In this document: positions 27,461 through 38,696 of the stretch, piece by piece
Position numbering within the stretch: the first letter of the stretch is position 1
Layout: every line of letters begins with the position of its first letter
DNA from: Thermoanaerobaculia bacterium
Lineage (GTDB): Bacteria; Acidobacteriota; Thermoanaerobaculia; Multivoradales; JAHEKO01
Assembly: GCA_945787525.1 (NCBI GenBank)
Contig: CALZJC010000008.1
Coordinates: forward strand, 1 to 39,279
Length of the DNA stretch: 39,279 nt
Reading direction: 5' to 3'
Translations under genes and position numbers: made by a program
The notes under the pieces: model-generated
Databases searched by the model: none
What the model was told of the DNA's origin: nothing
The model's input: only the letters and a program-made list of their open reading frames with translations

Positions 27461-27888
27461 CAGTCGATCTTCTCATCCCGCTCTCTGCGCTGCTCGAGAA
27501 TGCTGCGGAAGAGAGCCTTGACGATCTCGATGTTGTGCGACAGCAGATCGAAGAAGTCCTCGGCGGTGATCTCCAGCACCAGGCTGTCCTCCTCGGCCAC
27601 CGCGGCGCGCGAGCGCAGCCTGCCGCTGAGGATCTCGCTGACGCCGAAGGTCTCGCCCGGTCCGACCCGCCGTGACCTGCCGCCGTCGATGGTGCTAACC
27701 GCGCCCTCCACCACGCAGTACAGCTCGCCGGCCTCCTCGCCGGGACTGTAAACCTTCTCGCCGGTTTCCAGGCGTCGCTGATGCACGATGGCGGAGATCC
27801 GCAGGATCTGCTCGGCGGTGCAGGCGGAGAAGAAGTCGACGCTCTGCAGGAAGAGAACCGTCTCGATGCGGGGCAGCTGGCTCATCAC
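27460..27888 (-). CDS. Cyclic nucleotide-binding domain protein
   Basis: cNMP-binding fold: GEKVYSPGEEAGELYCVVEGAVSTI...VGPGETFGVSEILSGRLRSRAAVAEEDSLVLEI. Confidence 0.88.
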   Translation of the reverse strand: MMSQLPRIETVLFLQSVDFFSACTAEQILRISAIVHQRRLETGEKVYSPGEEAGELYCVVEGAVSTIDGGRSRRVGPGETFGVSEILSGRLRSRAAVAEEDSLVLEITAEDFFDLLSHNIEIVKALFRSILEQRRERDEKID

Positions 27889-30710
27889 GTTGGTCGCGTT
27901 ACACCACTGGCGATCCGCTCTTCTGCCCAGCGCGCGGTTTCAGCGACAAAGGGATCGTCTGCCTCGGCCGCCAGGCGGTGCACTTCAGGATATAGCGTCG
28001 AGAGTTTCTCGGCGCAGATTCCGTGCAACGCGGCGACCATCAGGAAGCAGCAGTCCGCGTCATCCCATGCGGGACGGGAGAGGTAGTGGGCGATCACCTC
28101 GGCGAAGTCACGCTGCCGGGTGCCGAAGAGGATCTCCGCCTGTTGCAGCTTGTCGGCCATCGGCTGAGCCTCGATGGCCGCGAAGACCGCCTGCCGAAGT
28201 TTGCCGGTCAGGGTGTTGTCGAGGTACTCCAGAGCGTGGCCGCGGGTGGCCGATCCGCTGGTGGTCAGGCTGCGGTGGGCGTCCCAGATGTGCTCCGGCG
28301 CCCGCAACAGGGCGAGCAGTCCGAACAGGTTCCTCAGGTGGCCTTCCAGCCGGTCGTGGAGCAGCCGGCGGAGCAGGTCCGCAGACCGCGGTCCTCTCTC
28401 CAGGGCGAATACGTCGGCCAGAATCTGCAGGTGGCGCGCCGCCTCACCGATGGCCTGGGCCTCGACTGCGGCCGCCAGCGTCGCCGACAGCGGCTCCGTG
28501 GCGGGAGCGGCGGTGAGCGCCTCGACGATCTTCCGCCGCAGGAAGGGATCGGGCTGCTCGGCCAGGCTCTCGATCAGCGCCGCGCGGGCCGCCGCCGTGC
28601 CGATGCGGATCAGCGTCTTGGGGATGGCGCGGCGCACCCAGACATGCTCATCGGGGTCGTTGAGGAAATGCACCAGCGCCGGGATGGCGACTTCGCCGAA
28701 GGCGACCAGTGATTCGCGTACCTCGTGCTTGAGCTGCCGGTCGCGCAGCAGGGAGATCAGAGTCGGCATGTAGATCGAGCTGACCCCGTCGCGGGCGACC
28801 CGCCGGCGCACCGAAGCGATCGCCTCGCCCACCACCGCCGGCTCCGGGTCGTAGAGCAGCTGCAGCAGGTCGTTGTTGTGGGTAGGCTCGTGCAGGGCAC
28901 CCAGGCAGCGCGCCGCCTCGACGCGGGTCCCGGGCTGCGTGTCGCTCAGCATGTCGCGCAGGGTGCGGCCGGCGCGGGCCGCCATGCCTTCGTCGCCGAG
29001 GTTGGCGAGACAGGCGACGGCGGCAGCGCGCATCGCCGGATCGGGCTCGTCGAGCCGTGGCAGCATCAGCGAGCCCGTGTCCACATGGCGCAGGCTGGCG
29101 AGCACCCGGATCGCCTCGGCGCGCACCTCGGGGTTCTCGTCCCGCAGACGTTTCTCGACCAGCGGCGCGGCGTCGTCGCGCTGGGTGGCGGCGAGGATCT
29201 TCAGGGTCTGATGCCGCACGCCGGCATCGTCGTGATAGAGCAGCACCGGTGGGACCAGGTGCCCCCGGCCGTGGCTGGCCAACAGCTCGAGGGCGTGCCG
29301 CACCTGGCGGCTGTCGGGGCTGCCCAGAGACTGGATCAGGATCTCCAGGGTGCGCGCGTCCGCCAGGTCGATCGGCATGCCGGTGTCGACCGTGTCGCGG
29401 CGCAGCGACTCGCGGTAGGCGTCGACATAGCGGCGATAGACGACCGGCACCACGGCCAGCCAGGCGCCGATCAGCGCCAGGCTGAGCCAGCCGATGTCGA
29501 CCGGCGTCAGCCAGCCGAATACGACTGGCAACAAGAGCAGGGCCGCCAGACCCTTGGCGCCGCGCTGGACCAGCAGGTCGATCACCGCCTTGGCCTTGGC
29601 TCGCAGGGAGTCGGGCACCGGCATGAAGAGCAGCTCGCGGGTCGCCTGGTCGATGGAGTAGCGCAGGCCGTTCTCGCCCACTTTGAGGACCAGCCCGGCG
29701 CCCACGAGCAGGGCGGGGAAGAGGCCGCTGGCGAGCAGCAGCGCGACGGTGCCCGCGCCCAGGGTGACCGGCAGCACCCGCAGGGCGAAACCGACGCCGC
29801 GGCCGCGCTGGATGCGCGACGTCAGCAGGAGCTGGAAGATCACCGCCGCCAGCCCGGTGACGCTGTAGAAGTTGCCGAAGAAGGCGGTGCGCTGGTCGAG
29901 GCCGGTGGTGGCCTGCTGCACCGCCCAGTTGAACTGCAGGTCGACGATCTGGGCGACGACGATCGACAAGACGAAGGCGACCGCCATGATGCGCAGCTGT
30001 GGCGAGCGCGCCACGTCGGCGAGTGCCCGGACCGGTTGGCGCCGCTCGCCGCCGACCGACCGGATGGGCGTGCCGGCGCGGCGCGCGGCGAGCGGCGCCA
30101 GTCCGGCTGCCACCAGCAGCGCGGCGGCGCCGGCCAGCAGCGTGGCGCGGGTGTCGACCAGTCGGCTGACCAGCACGGCGACCTGACCGCCGGCGACGCC
30201 GCCCAGCAGGGCGCCGGCGCCGAGGAAGGCGAAGAGGCGCCGGGCTTGTCTCGGATCGAAGAGCTGCGCCGCCAGGAGCCAGATCTGGCTCAGGTTGAGA
30301 GCGATGACGACGGTGGCCCAGAGATAGAAGACGAACGGCACCCAGGCGGCCGAGAGGCCGTAGAGCCACCAGAAGAGCGCCAGGCTGGCGGCGGTCGAGC
30401 CGCAGGTGAGCGCGGTCAGTCGCGCCGGAGGCAGGCGGTCGGCGAGACTTCCGTAAAGGTAGACGATGGGCAGCGTCAGCAGCGCCACCGCCAGGTAGAC
30501 CACCGGCAGCAGCTCGGCGCCGAAGGTGTCGACGAAGCTCGCCTGGCGAACCGATTTCGTCGCGTACTGGAAACAGACGCAGAAGAAGAAAGTGCCGAAC
30601 AGGGCGAGGACCGTCGGCCCCTCACCGGGATGCAGCTCGACACCGAGGCGGCGCAGGAGGCGGCGGGCGATTCCGGCACCGGGTTCGCCGGGGGGGCTGG
30701 TTCTCATCAC
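27885..30710 (-). CDS. MFS/NTT-like (nucleotide transporter-like) membrane protein with C-terminal HEAT repeats
   Basis: Multiple TM segments in the N-terminal ~430 aa followed by HEAT-type repeats (NPEVRAEAIRVLASL, DPAMRAAAVACLANLGD, GTRVEAARCLGALHE). Confidence 0.8.
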   Translation of the reverse strand: MMRTSPPGEPGAGIARRLLRRLGVELHPGEGPTVLALFGTFFFCVCFQYATKSVRQASFVDTFGAELLPVVYLAVALLTLPIVYLYGSLADRLPPARLTALTCGSTAASLALFWWLYGLSAAWVPFVFYLWATVVIALNLSQIWLLAAQLFDPRQARRLFAFLGAGALLGGVAGGQVAVLVSRLVDTRATLLAGAAALLVAAGLAPLAARRAGTPIRSVGGERRQPVRALADVARSPQLRIMAVAFVLSIVVAQIVDLQFNWAVQQATTGLDQRTAFFGNFYSVTGLAAVIFQLLLTSRIQRGRGVGFALRVLPVTLGAGTVALLLASGLFPALLVGAGLVLKVGENGLRYSIDQATRELLFMPVPDSLRAKAKAVIDLLVQRGAKGLAALLLLPVVFGWLTPVDIGWLSLALIGAWLAVVPVVYRRYVDAYRESLRRDTVDTGMPIDLADARTLEILIQSLGSPDSRQVRHALELLASHGRGHLVPPVLLYHDDAGVRHQTLKILAATQRDDAAPLVEKRLRDENPEVRAEAIRVLASLRHVDTGSLMLPRLDEPDPAMRAAAVACLANLGDEGMAARAGRTLRDMLSDTQPGTRVEAARCLGALHEPTHNNDLLQLLYDPEPAVVGEAIASVRRRVARDGVSSIYMPTLISLLRDRQLKHEVRESLVAFGEVAIPALVHFLNDPDEHVWVRRAIPKTLIRIGTAAARAALIESLAEQPDPFLRRKIVEALTAAPATEPLSATLAAAVEAQAIGEAARHLQILADVFALERGPRSADLLRRLLHDRLEGHLRNLFGLLALLRAPEHIWDAHRSLTTSGSATRGHALEYLDNTLTGKLRQAVFAAIEAQPMADKLQQAEILFGTRQRDFAEVIAHYLSRPAWDDADCCFLMVAALHGICAEKLSTLYPEVHRLAAEADDPFVAETARWAEERIASGVTRPT

Positions 30711-30774
30711 GAGCGGGCAGGAGCCGACTCATTATAGGCCGGTCGCCGCCGCCGCCCAGGCCGCTCCCCACCAC

Positions 30775-30799
30775 AAAAAAAACCGCCCCGCCGGGGCGG
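30775..30799 (-). terminator. Rho-independent terminator downstream of hsp20
   Basis: On the minus strand CCGCCCC-GGC-GGGGCGG hairpin (30783-30799) followed by an eight-T run (30775-30782). Confidence 0.9.
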
Positions 30800-30833
30800 C
30801 GGGGCGGGTTGGAGCGGGCGGATGCCGCGCGGT

Positions 30834-31301
30834 TCAGCTGATGCTGATCTTGCGCGCCTTGGCCAGCTCGGCCTTGGGCACGGTCACCGTCAGCAGGCCG
30901 TTCTCGAAAACGGCGGCGATGCGCTCGGCATCGACGGCGCTCGGCAGCCTGAAGGAGCGCGAGAAGGAGCCGTAGGCGCGCTCGATGCGCCGGTAGTTCT
31001 TCTCCTCGTCCTCCTCGTTGAAGCGCCGCTCACCCTTGATGGTGAGAATGCTGTCCTCGACGGTGATGTCGACCTCGTCCTTGCCGATGCCCGGCAGCTC
31101 CGCCGTGAAGACGAAGGCCTCGTCGCTCTCGCGAACGTCGACCGCCGGCAGCCAGCCGGTCTGACCGAGATCGTCGTTCGGGCGGGTCATGAAGCCAAAC
31201 GGCCGGAAGAGGTCGTCGCTGAACAGCCGATCGAAGTTGCGGAAAAACGGCTCGGCGGTCAGCCCGCTGGGGGTGGTGCGTCGTACCAGGTGCTTTCTCA
31301 T
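30834..31301 (-). CDS. Small heat shock protein (Hsp20/alpha-crystallin)
   Basis: Alpha-crystallin domain FVFTAELPGIGKDEVDITVEDSILTIKGERR and FENGLLTVTVPKAE. Start set at ATG 31301, preceded by AGGAGG; the track extends to 31385. Confidence 0.95.
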   Translation of the reverse strand: MRKHLVRRTTPSGLTAEPFFRNFDRLFSDDLFRPFGFMTRPNDDLGQTGWLPAVDVRESDEAFVFTAELPGIGKDEVDITVEDSILTIKGERRFNEEDEEKNYRRIERAYGSFSRSFRLPSAVDAERIAAVFENGLLTVTVPKAELAKARKISIS

Positions 31302-31425
31302 GATCTTGTCCTCCTGAGGTCTCGATGTTGGTCTCGGCGGGCACCCATGCCCGCCGCGGTGTTCTCTCACCGTCATTAGTAGCAAACACTCAGATCCTGG
31401 GGATTATTTCAGAAAAGCGTAGAAT

Positions 31426-31444
31426 CTTAGTCGAAGCGACTAAG
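31426..31444. promoter_or_regulatory. Inverted repeat upstream of hsp20
   Basis: CTTAGTCG-AAG-CGACTAAG, perfect 8-bp arms, in an AT-richer region. Confidence 0.55.
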
Positions 31445-31601
31445 AAAAGGCCCGATCAGAAGAGCTCGCCTCCACGACCAAGTGGCCTCCCGCCCGAAGC
31501 TGCGCACCGGTCGATCTACAGAGGCCTCGTAAGTGTCTGCAAACGCGCGGCTTGTGGGCGAGGTCGACAAACGCGCCAGGGGCGGGGCCGACAACTCGCC
31601 G

Positions 31602-32324
31602 TCAACCGCTACGAATCACCACGCCGCCCCGCGGGGCCGGGGGCGGCTGGCGCTCGAGGAACAGGCGATACAGCGCGAGACCGGCCAGAAAGCCCCCGAC
31701 GTGGGCCCACCAGGCGATGCCGCCGGCCCCGGCGGCGCCCGAGGCCAGCGCGCTGGCGCCGCTCAGCAGCTGACTGACGAACCAGAAGCCGAGATAGAAG
31801 AGCGCCGGAATCTCGAAGAACAGCGGCCAGAAGAACAGCGGCACCAGGGTCACCACCCGCGACCGGGGGTAGAGCACCAGGTAGGCCCCGAGGACGCCGG
31901 CGATGGCCCCGGAGGCGCCGATGGTCGGCACCGTCGACTCCAGGTTGGTGAGCCAGTGCACCAGCCCGGCCCCCAGGCCGCAGAGCAGGTAGAAGGCGAG
32001 GTAACGGAAGCGCCCCATGCGGTCCTCGACGTTGTCGCCGAAGATCCACAGGGTCCACATGTTGCTCAGCAGATGGAAAAACCCGCCGTGCAGGAACATG
32101 CTGGTGAGGAACGGCAGCGCCAGGCTCTGGGGGTAGCCCGCCTCGGCTGCCCATCCCGGGCTCGAGAATCGAGCCGGCACCATGCCGTAGAGGTGGAAGA
32201 AGCGGGGCAGTCCGCCTTCCGGCAAGGCCAGCTGGTAGGCGAACACCAGGCAGTTGAAGGCGATCAGGCCCCAGGTCACCACCGGTACGCGGCGGCTGGG
32301 GATCGTGTCGCGGAGAGGGAACAT
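31602..32324 (-). CDS. Rhomboid family intramembrane serine protease
   Basis: FLHGGFFHLLSNMWTLWIFGDNVED, catalytic GASGAIAG, and AHVGGFLAG. Confidence 0.95.
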   Translation of the reverse strand: MFPLRDTIPSRRVPVVTWGLIAFNCLVFAYQLALPEGGLPRFFHLYGMVPARFSSPGWAAEAGYPQSLALPFLTSMFLHGGFFHLLSNMWTLWIFGDNVEDRMGRFRYLAFYLLCGLGAGLVHWLTNLESTVPTIGASGAIAGVLGAYLVLYPRSRVVTLVPLFFWPLFFEIPALFYLGFWFVSQLLSGASALASGAAGAGGIAWWAHVGGFLAGLALYRLFLERQPPPAPRGGVVIRSG

Positions 32325-32343
32325 CCGGTGAGAAGGTCAGGCT

Positions 32344-34983
<2,640 letters not shown>

Positions 34984-34994
34984 GACGGTCTACC

Positions 34995-35975
34995 TCAGTC
35001 GCTGCGCCGGGCCTCGAAGGGAGACTCCTCGGCGAGCTCGCTGAACAGCTGTTTTTCGCGGTCGGTCAACGCTTCGGGAACGACGATCTTGAGCTCGGCG
35101 TACAGATCGCCCTGCGCTCCGCCGGAGGCCGGGAAACCAAGGCCGCGCAGCCGGATCTTGCGCCCCGAGGAGGAGCCCGGTGGAATCCGCACGGTGCGCT
35201 CGCCCTCGAGCGTGTCGACGGTGACCTTGCCACCCAGGGCCGCCTCCCACGGGCTCAGCGGCAGCGTGGTCATGAGGTCCGAGCCTTCGAGCCGGTAGCG
35301 TGGATGAGGCAGCAGCTCGATCTTCAGATAGAGCGAGCCGCGTTTGCCTCCTGGCGGCGCCGGGCCGCCCTGATCGGCCAGCCGAATACGCTGCCCCGGG
35401 CGCACGCCGGCCGGGATCTTGACTCTGAGCTTGCGTGTCTGGCCGGTCTCCGGGTCGGTCATCTGGATCTCGCGGCTGCCGCCGCGCGCCGCCTCCTCCA
35501 GCGTCAGTCGGATCTGGGCTTCGCGGTCCTGGCCCCGCGACGGTGCTCGTGCCGTCTGGGCTTCGGGCCAGCCGCTCGTCGACCAGGTGGCCTGCTGTTG
35601 GCCGCCGCCGCCCGCGGCGCCGAACAGCATGTCGAAAAAAGAGCTGAAGCCCGAGGGCGCGCCGCTGAACTCGACCCGCGCGCCGCCGGGGCCGCCCATG
35701 CCGAAACCGAAGATGTCTTCGAAGCCCGGCGGCGGGCCGCCGCTCGTCTGCGCCTGCTGCCAGGCGGAGCCGAAGCGATCGTAGTGGGAGCGCTTCTTGG
35801 TGTCCTTGAGCACCTCGTAGGCCTCGTTGATCTCCTTGAACCTGGCCTCCGCCCCGTCACTCTTGTTGACATCGGGGTGGAGCTTTCGCGCCAGCTTGCG
35901 ATAGGCCTTCTGGATCTCGTCCTGGCTTGCCTTCTTGGCGACACCGAGGGCCTTGTAGTAGTCCTTGTAGTCCAT
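34995..35975 (-). CDS. cbpA: DnaJ-type co-chaperone (CbpA-like, no zinc finger)
   Basis: J domain with HPD (KLHPDVNK), Gly/Phe region, C-terminal peptide-binding domains; no CXXCXGXG repeats. Confidence 0.92.
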   Translation of the reverse strand: MDYKDYYKALGVAKKASQDEIQKAYRKLARKLHPDVNKSDGAEARFKEINEAYEVLKDTKKRSHYDRFGSAWQQAQTSGGPPPGFEDIFGFGMGGPGGARVEFSGAPSGFSSFFDMLFGAAGGGGQQQATWSTSGWPEAQTARAPSRGQDREAQIRLTLEEAARGGSREIQMTDPETGQTRKLRVKIPAGVRPGQRIRLADQGGPAPPGGKRGSLYLKIELLPHPRYRLEGSDLMTTLPLSPWEAALGGKVTVDTLEGERTVRIPPGSSSGRKIRLRGLGFPASGGAQGDLYAELKIVVPEALTDREKQLFSELAEESPFEARRSD

Positions 35976-36125
35976 CTGGATGCTCGTTTCGCCTGGGCCG
36001 TCCCATCCTCGAGATGCGGCGAGAATGCCGCACCCTCAGGATCTTAGTCGATGACCCTCACATCTGAAAACCCGACGGCACGCCGATTTCATTCCTGAAA
36101 AGCCCAAGAGGCGGCAGACGGGCGA

Positions 36126-36377
36126 TCAGGGCGCTTCGAAGCCGAATGCCGCGAAGTTCCTGGCGGTCCACTCCTGCCACTTTCGCGGCAGCTCCTCCAG
36201 GGGGAAGATCGCTTCCACCGGGCAGGCGTCGACGCACAGCCCGCAATCGATGCACTCCTCGGGGTGGATGAAGAGCGTCTCCCAGCTCTCCTTGTCATAG
36301 ATGCAGTCCACCGGACAGATCTCGACGCAGGCCTTGTCCTTTACTCCGACGCAGGGCTCGGCGATGATGTGGGTCAT
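36126..36377 (-). CDS. Two-cluster ferredoxin
   Basis: PCVGVKDKACVEICPVDCIY and CIDCGLCVDACPVEAI. Confidence 0.95.
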   Translation of the reverse strand: MTHIIAEPCVGVKDKACVEICPVDCIYDKESWETLFIHPEECIDCGLCVDACPVEAIFPLEELPRKWQEWTARNFAAFGFEAP

Positions 36378-36466
36378 GCGGCGCTCTTCCCGGGGCTCGG
36401 ACGCGAGCCGCCGGCGGATTATAGCGGCGCCGGCGCTCCCGATTCCCTGCTTGTAGACATTCAGCC

Positions 36467-36640
36467 CACCTTTCTCGCCGAGGCCCTACTGCGCAGCCAA
36501 GTGCACCCGAATCTGCGCCACTTGACTCGCTTGGGCATCCTCGACGTACCTCGAGTACGCCTGCGGTGCCCGCGGTCGTCAAGCAGCGCATCTCCAGGCG
36601 CCCAAGGCCGCTCGCTACGGGCCTCGGTGAGAAAGGCGTG
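36467..36640. repeat. Intergenic element bounded by imperfect inverted repeats
   Basis: Left arm CACCTTTCTCGCCGAGGCCC (36467-36486) is nearly the reverse complement of GGGCCTCGGTGAGAAAGGCGTG (36619-36640); part of the interior resembles 20887-20940. Confidence 0.55.
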
Positions 36641-37519
36641 CTGACTCAGCTAGCAGGCCGGCGGCTGCTGGTCGTCACCGGCAAAGGCGGCGTCGGCAAG
36701 AGCGCCGTCGCGGCCACGCTGGGCACTCTTCTGGCCCGCGCCGGGCGGCGGGCCCTCGTGCTCGAGGTGGATCCACGCGAGAACGTGCACCAGATGCTCG
36801 ACGTGCCGCCGTCGGGCGGCGACATCGTCGAGGCCGCCGAGCGCCTCTTTCTGCAGAACCTGCAGCCACGTCAGGTGGTCGACCAGCTGGTGCGGGATCG
36901 GGTGCGGATCGAGCTCATCGCGCGCCGCATCCTCGCCAGCCCGCTCTACCACAACTTTGTCGAGGGGGCTCCCGTGTTGGAAGAGGCGGCGATCCTCGGC
37001 CATTGCCTGCTGCTCGCCGAGGGTCGCAGCCGCGGAGCGCCGCCGCTGGACGTCGTGGTGCTCGACGCCCCCGCCACCGGCCACGGAGTGTCTTTGCTGT
37101 CGGCGCCGTCACTGGTCTCGGCGGCGATCGCCGCCGGCCCGCTAGCGGAGCTCACCGGCGAGGTTGCAGAGCTGATCGGCGACACCGAGCGGTCGGCGGT
37201 GGTGGTGGTGACCCAGGCCGAGGAGATGCCGGTGACCGAGGCCCTCGAGCTGCGGACCGAGTTGGCGGCACGTCTGGATCGCTCGCCCGAGCTGCTGGTG
37301 GTCAACCAGCTGCTGCCCGGCGGACCGCCCCGGCCGCGGGCCGGCGAGAGCGCCGCGGCGAAGCTCTGGCGCCGGCGGCGGAGGCTGCAGGACCACGAGG
37401 TCGGCCGTCTTGCCGCGGCCTGGCCCGGGCGGCGGTGGGAGCTGCCCTTGCTGCCCTTCGACCGCGGCCCGGAGTTGATCGAGGCCCTGGCGGCGGCCGC
37501 GGCGGGGCAGGACGCATGA
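36638..37519 (+). CDS. ArsA/GET3-like ATPase (first of a pair)
   Basis: LLVVTGKGGVGKSAVAATLG and VVVLDAPATGHGVSLL. Likely GTG start at 36638; the track's upstream ATG at 36566 lies inside the repeat element. Confidence 0.88.
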   Translation: MLTQLAGRRLLVVTGKGGVGKSAVAATLGTLLARAGRRALVLEVDPRENVHQMLDVPPSGGDIVEAAERLFLQNLQPRQVVDQLVRDRVRIELIARRILASPLYHNFVEGAPVLEEAAILGHCLLLAEGRSRGAPPLDVVVLDAPATGHGVSLLSAPSLVSAAIAAGPLAELTGEVAELIGDTERSAVVVVTQAEEMPVTEALELRTELAARLDRSPELLVVNQLLPGGPPRPRAGESAAAKLWRRRRRLQDHEVGRLAAAWPGRRWELPLLPFDRGPELIEALAAAAAGQDA

Positions 37520-38589
37520 CTACCGGCTTCGAGTGGCCGCGCCTCCTGGTCGTGGTAGGCGCCGGCGGGGTAGGCAAGACCACCCTGGCGGCGGCCCTCG
37601 GCCTGCTGTCGGCGCGCGGCGGGACCGATACCCTGGTCATGACCTTCGATCCATCGCATCGCCTCAAGGATGCGCTTGGAGTCGGCGCAGAGGCGGGGGT
37701 CGAGACCAGGGTCGAGCTCGGCGATGCCGTGACCGGGCGGCTCGATGCCAGCCTGCTGGACGCCCGGCGCACGTTTGATGGTCTGGTGGATCGCTACGCT
37801 CCGGATCCGGCTGCCCGCGACCGCATCCTGGGCAACCGCTTCTACCGTCATCTGGCGGGCAGCCTGGCGGGAATCCTCGAGTACATGGCGGTCGAGCGGC
37901 TGCTCGAGGTGTGGCGGGCCGGCGAACACGAGCGCATCATCCTGGACACGCCACCGACCCGGCAGGCGCTCGACTTTCTCGGCGCGCCGCGGCGCATGGT
38001 CAGCTTTCTCGAGAGCGGCGCCATCAAGGTGAGCACGCGTCGCTGGTTCGTCGACGATGGCCGCCTGCGCGGGGCTCGGGCGCTCGGTCCGCTGGGGCGC
38101 CGGTTCGAGAGTTTTCTCGACGACGTGGTCGGCCTCGAGCTGCTGCGCGACATGGGGGAGTTCTTCCAGGCGTTCGGACCGCTCTACGAAGGCTTCAGGC
38201 AGCGGGCCCGGCAGGTCGAACAGCTGCTGGTGTCTCGAGACACGGTCTTCTTTCTGGTCTCGGGCGCCGGCGAGGAGAATGTGCCCGACACCCTCTTCTT
38301 TGCCCGCAAGCTGGAGGAGACCGGACACCACCTCGGTCCCGTCCTGGTCAACCGGCTGCACCCCCGGGCTGGCCTGGCGGCCGACCGCGAGGCGGCCGTG
38401 CGCGGCGACGGCGCCGCTCTGCTGGCCTGGCTGGCCGAGCGCGATGCTCGCGGTCTCGAGCACCTGCGCACGCTGCTCGGCCCCGAACGGCCGCTCTACG
38501 ACCTGCCGCTTCTGCCCGAGGCGCCCAGTGAGATCCAGTCCCTGGCGCGCCTTGCCGAGCTGCTGGCCGAGCGTCTGCGAGGAGTCTAG
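37516..38589 (+). CDS. ArsA/GET3-like ATPase (second of a pair)
   Basis: LLVVVGAGGVGKTTLAAALG, TFDPSHRLKDALG, IILDTPPTRQALDFL; ATG overlaps upstream stop (ATGA). Confidence 0.88.
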   Translation: MTTGFEWPRLLVVVGAGGVGKTTLAAALGLLSARGGTDTLVMTFDPSHRLKDALGVGAEAGVETRVELGDAVTGRLDASLLDARRTFDGLVDRYAPDPAARDRILGNRFYRHLAGSLAGILEYMAVERLLEVWRAGEHERIILDTPPTRQALDFLGAPRRMVSFLESGAIKVSTRRWFVDDGRLRGARALGPLGRRFESFLDDVVGLELLRDMGEFFQAFGPLYEGFRQRARQVEQLLVSRDTVFFLVSGAGEENVPDTLFFARKLEETGHHLGPVLVNRLHPRAGLAADREAAVRGDGAALLAWLAERDARGLEHLRTLLGPERPLYDLPLLPEAPSEIQSLARLAELLAERLRGV

Positions 38590-38602
38590 ACGGGCCAGGC
38601 CT

Positions 38603-38649
38603 TGCCGCACTGCGGCACTCTTGACAATTTTGCCGCATCGCGGTATAAA
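38603..38649 (+). promoter_or_regulatory. phaR promoter with two operator-like palindromes
   Basis: TTGACA (38621-38626), 17-bp spacer, TATAAA (38644-38649). TGCCGCA-C-TGCGGCA at 38603-38617 and related TGCCGCATCGCGGTA at 38631-38645. Confidence 0.75.
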
Positions 38650-38696
38650 TTCTCCGTGACGACGCCGCAGGGCGGCAAGGCTCCAGGAGGTTGACG

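Noticed and set aside
28725-30737. 670-aa plus-strand ORF opposite the transporter/HEAT gene
   Set aside because: Gln/Arg/Gly/Asp-rich shadow of a repetitive GC-rich gene; no domain.
36264-36644. 126-aa plus-strand ORF spanning the intergenic repeat
   Set aside because: Overlaps the ferredoxin start and the inverted-repeat element; composition is not protein-like, so the region is better read as a non-coding repeat.
36946-38610. 554-aa minus-strand ORF opposite the ArsA-like pair
   Set aside because: Antisense to two P-loop ATPases; no motif.
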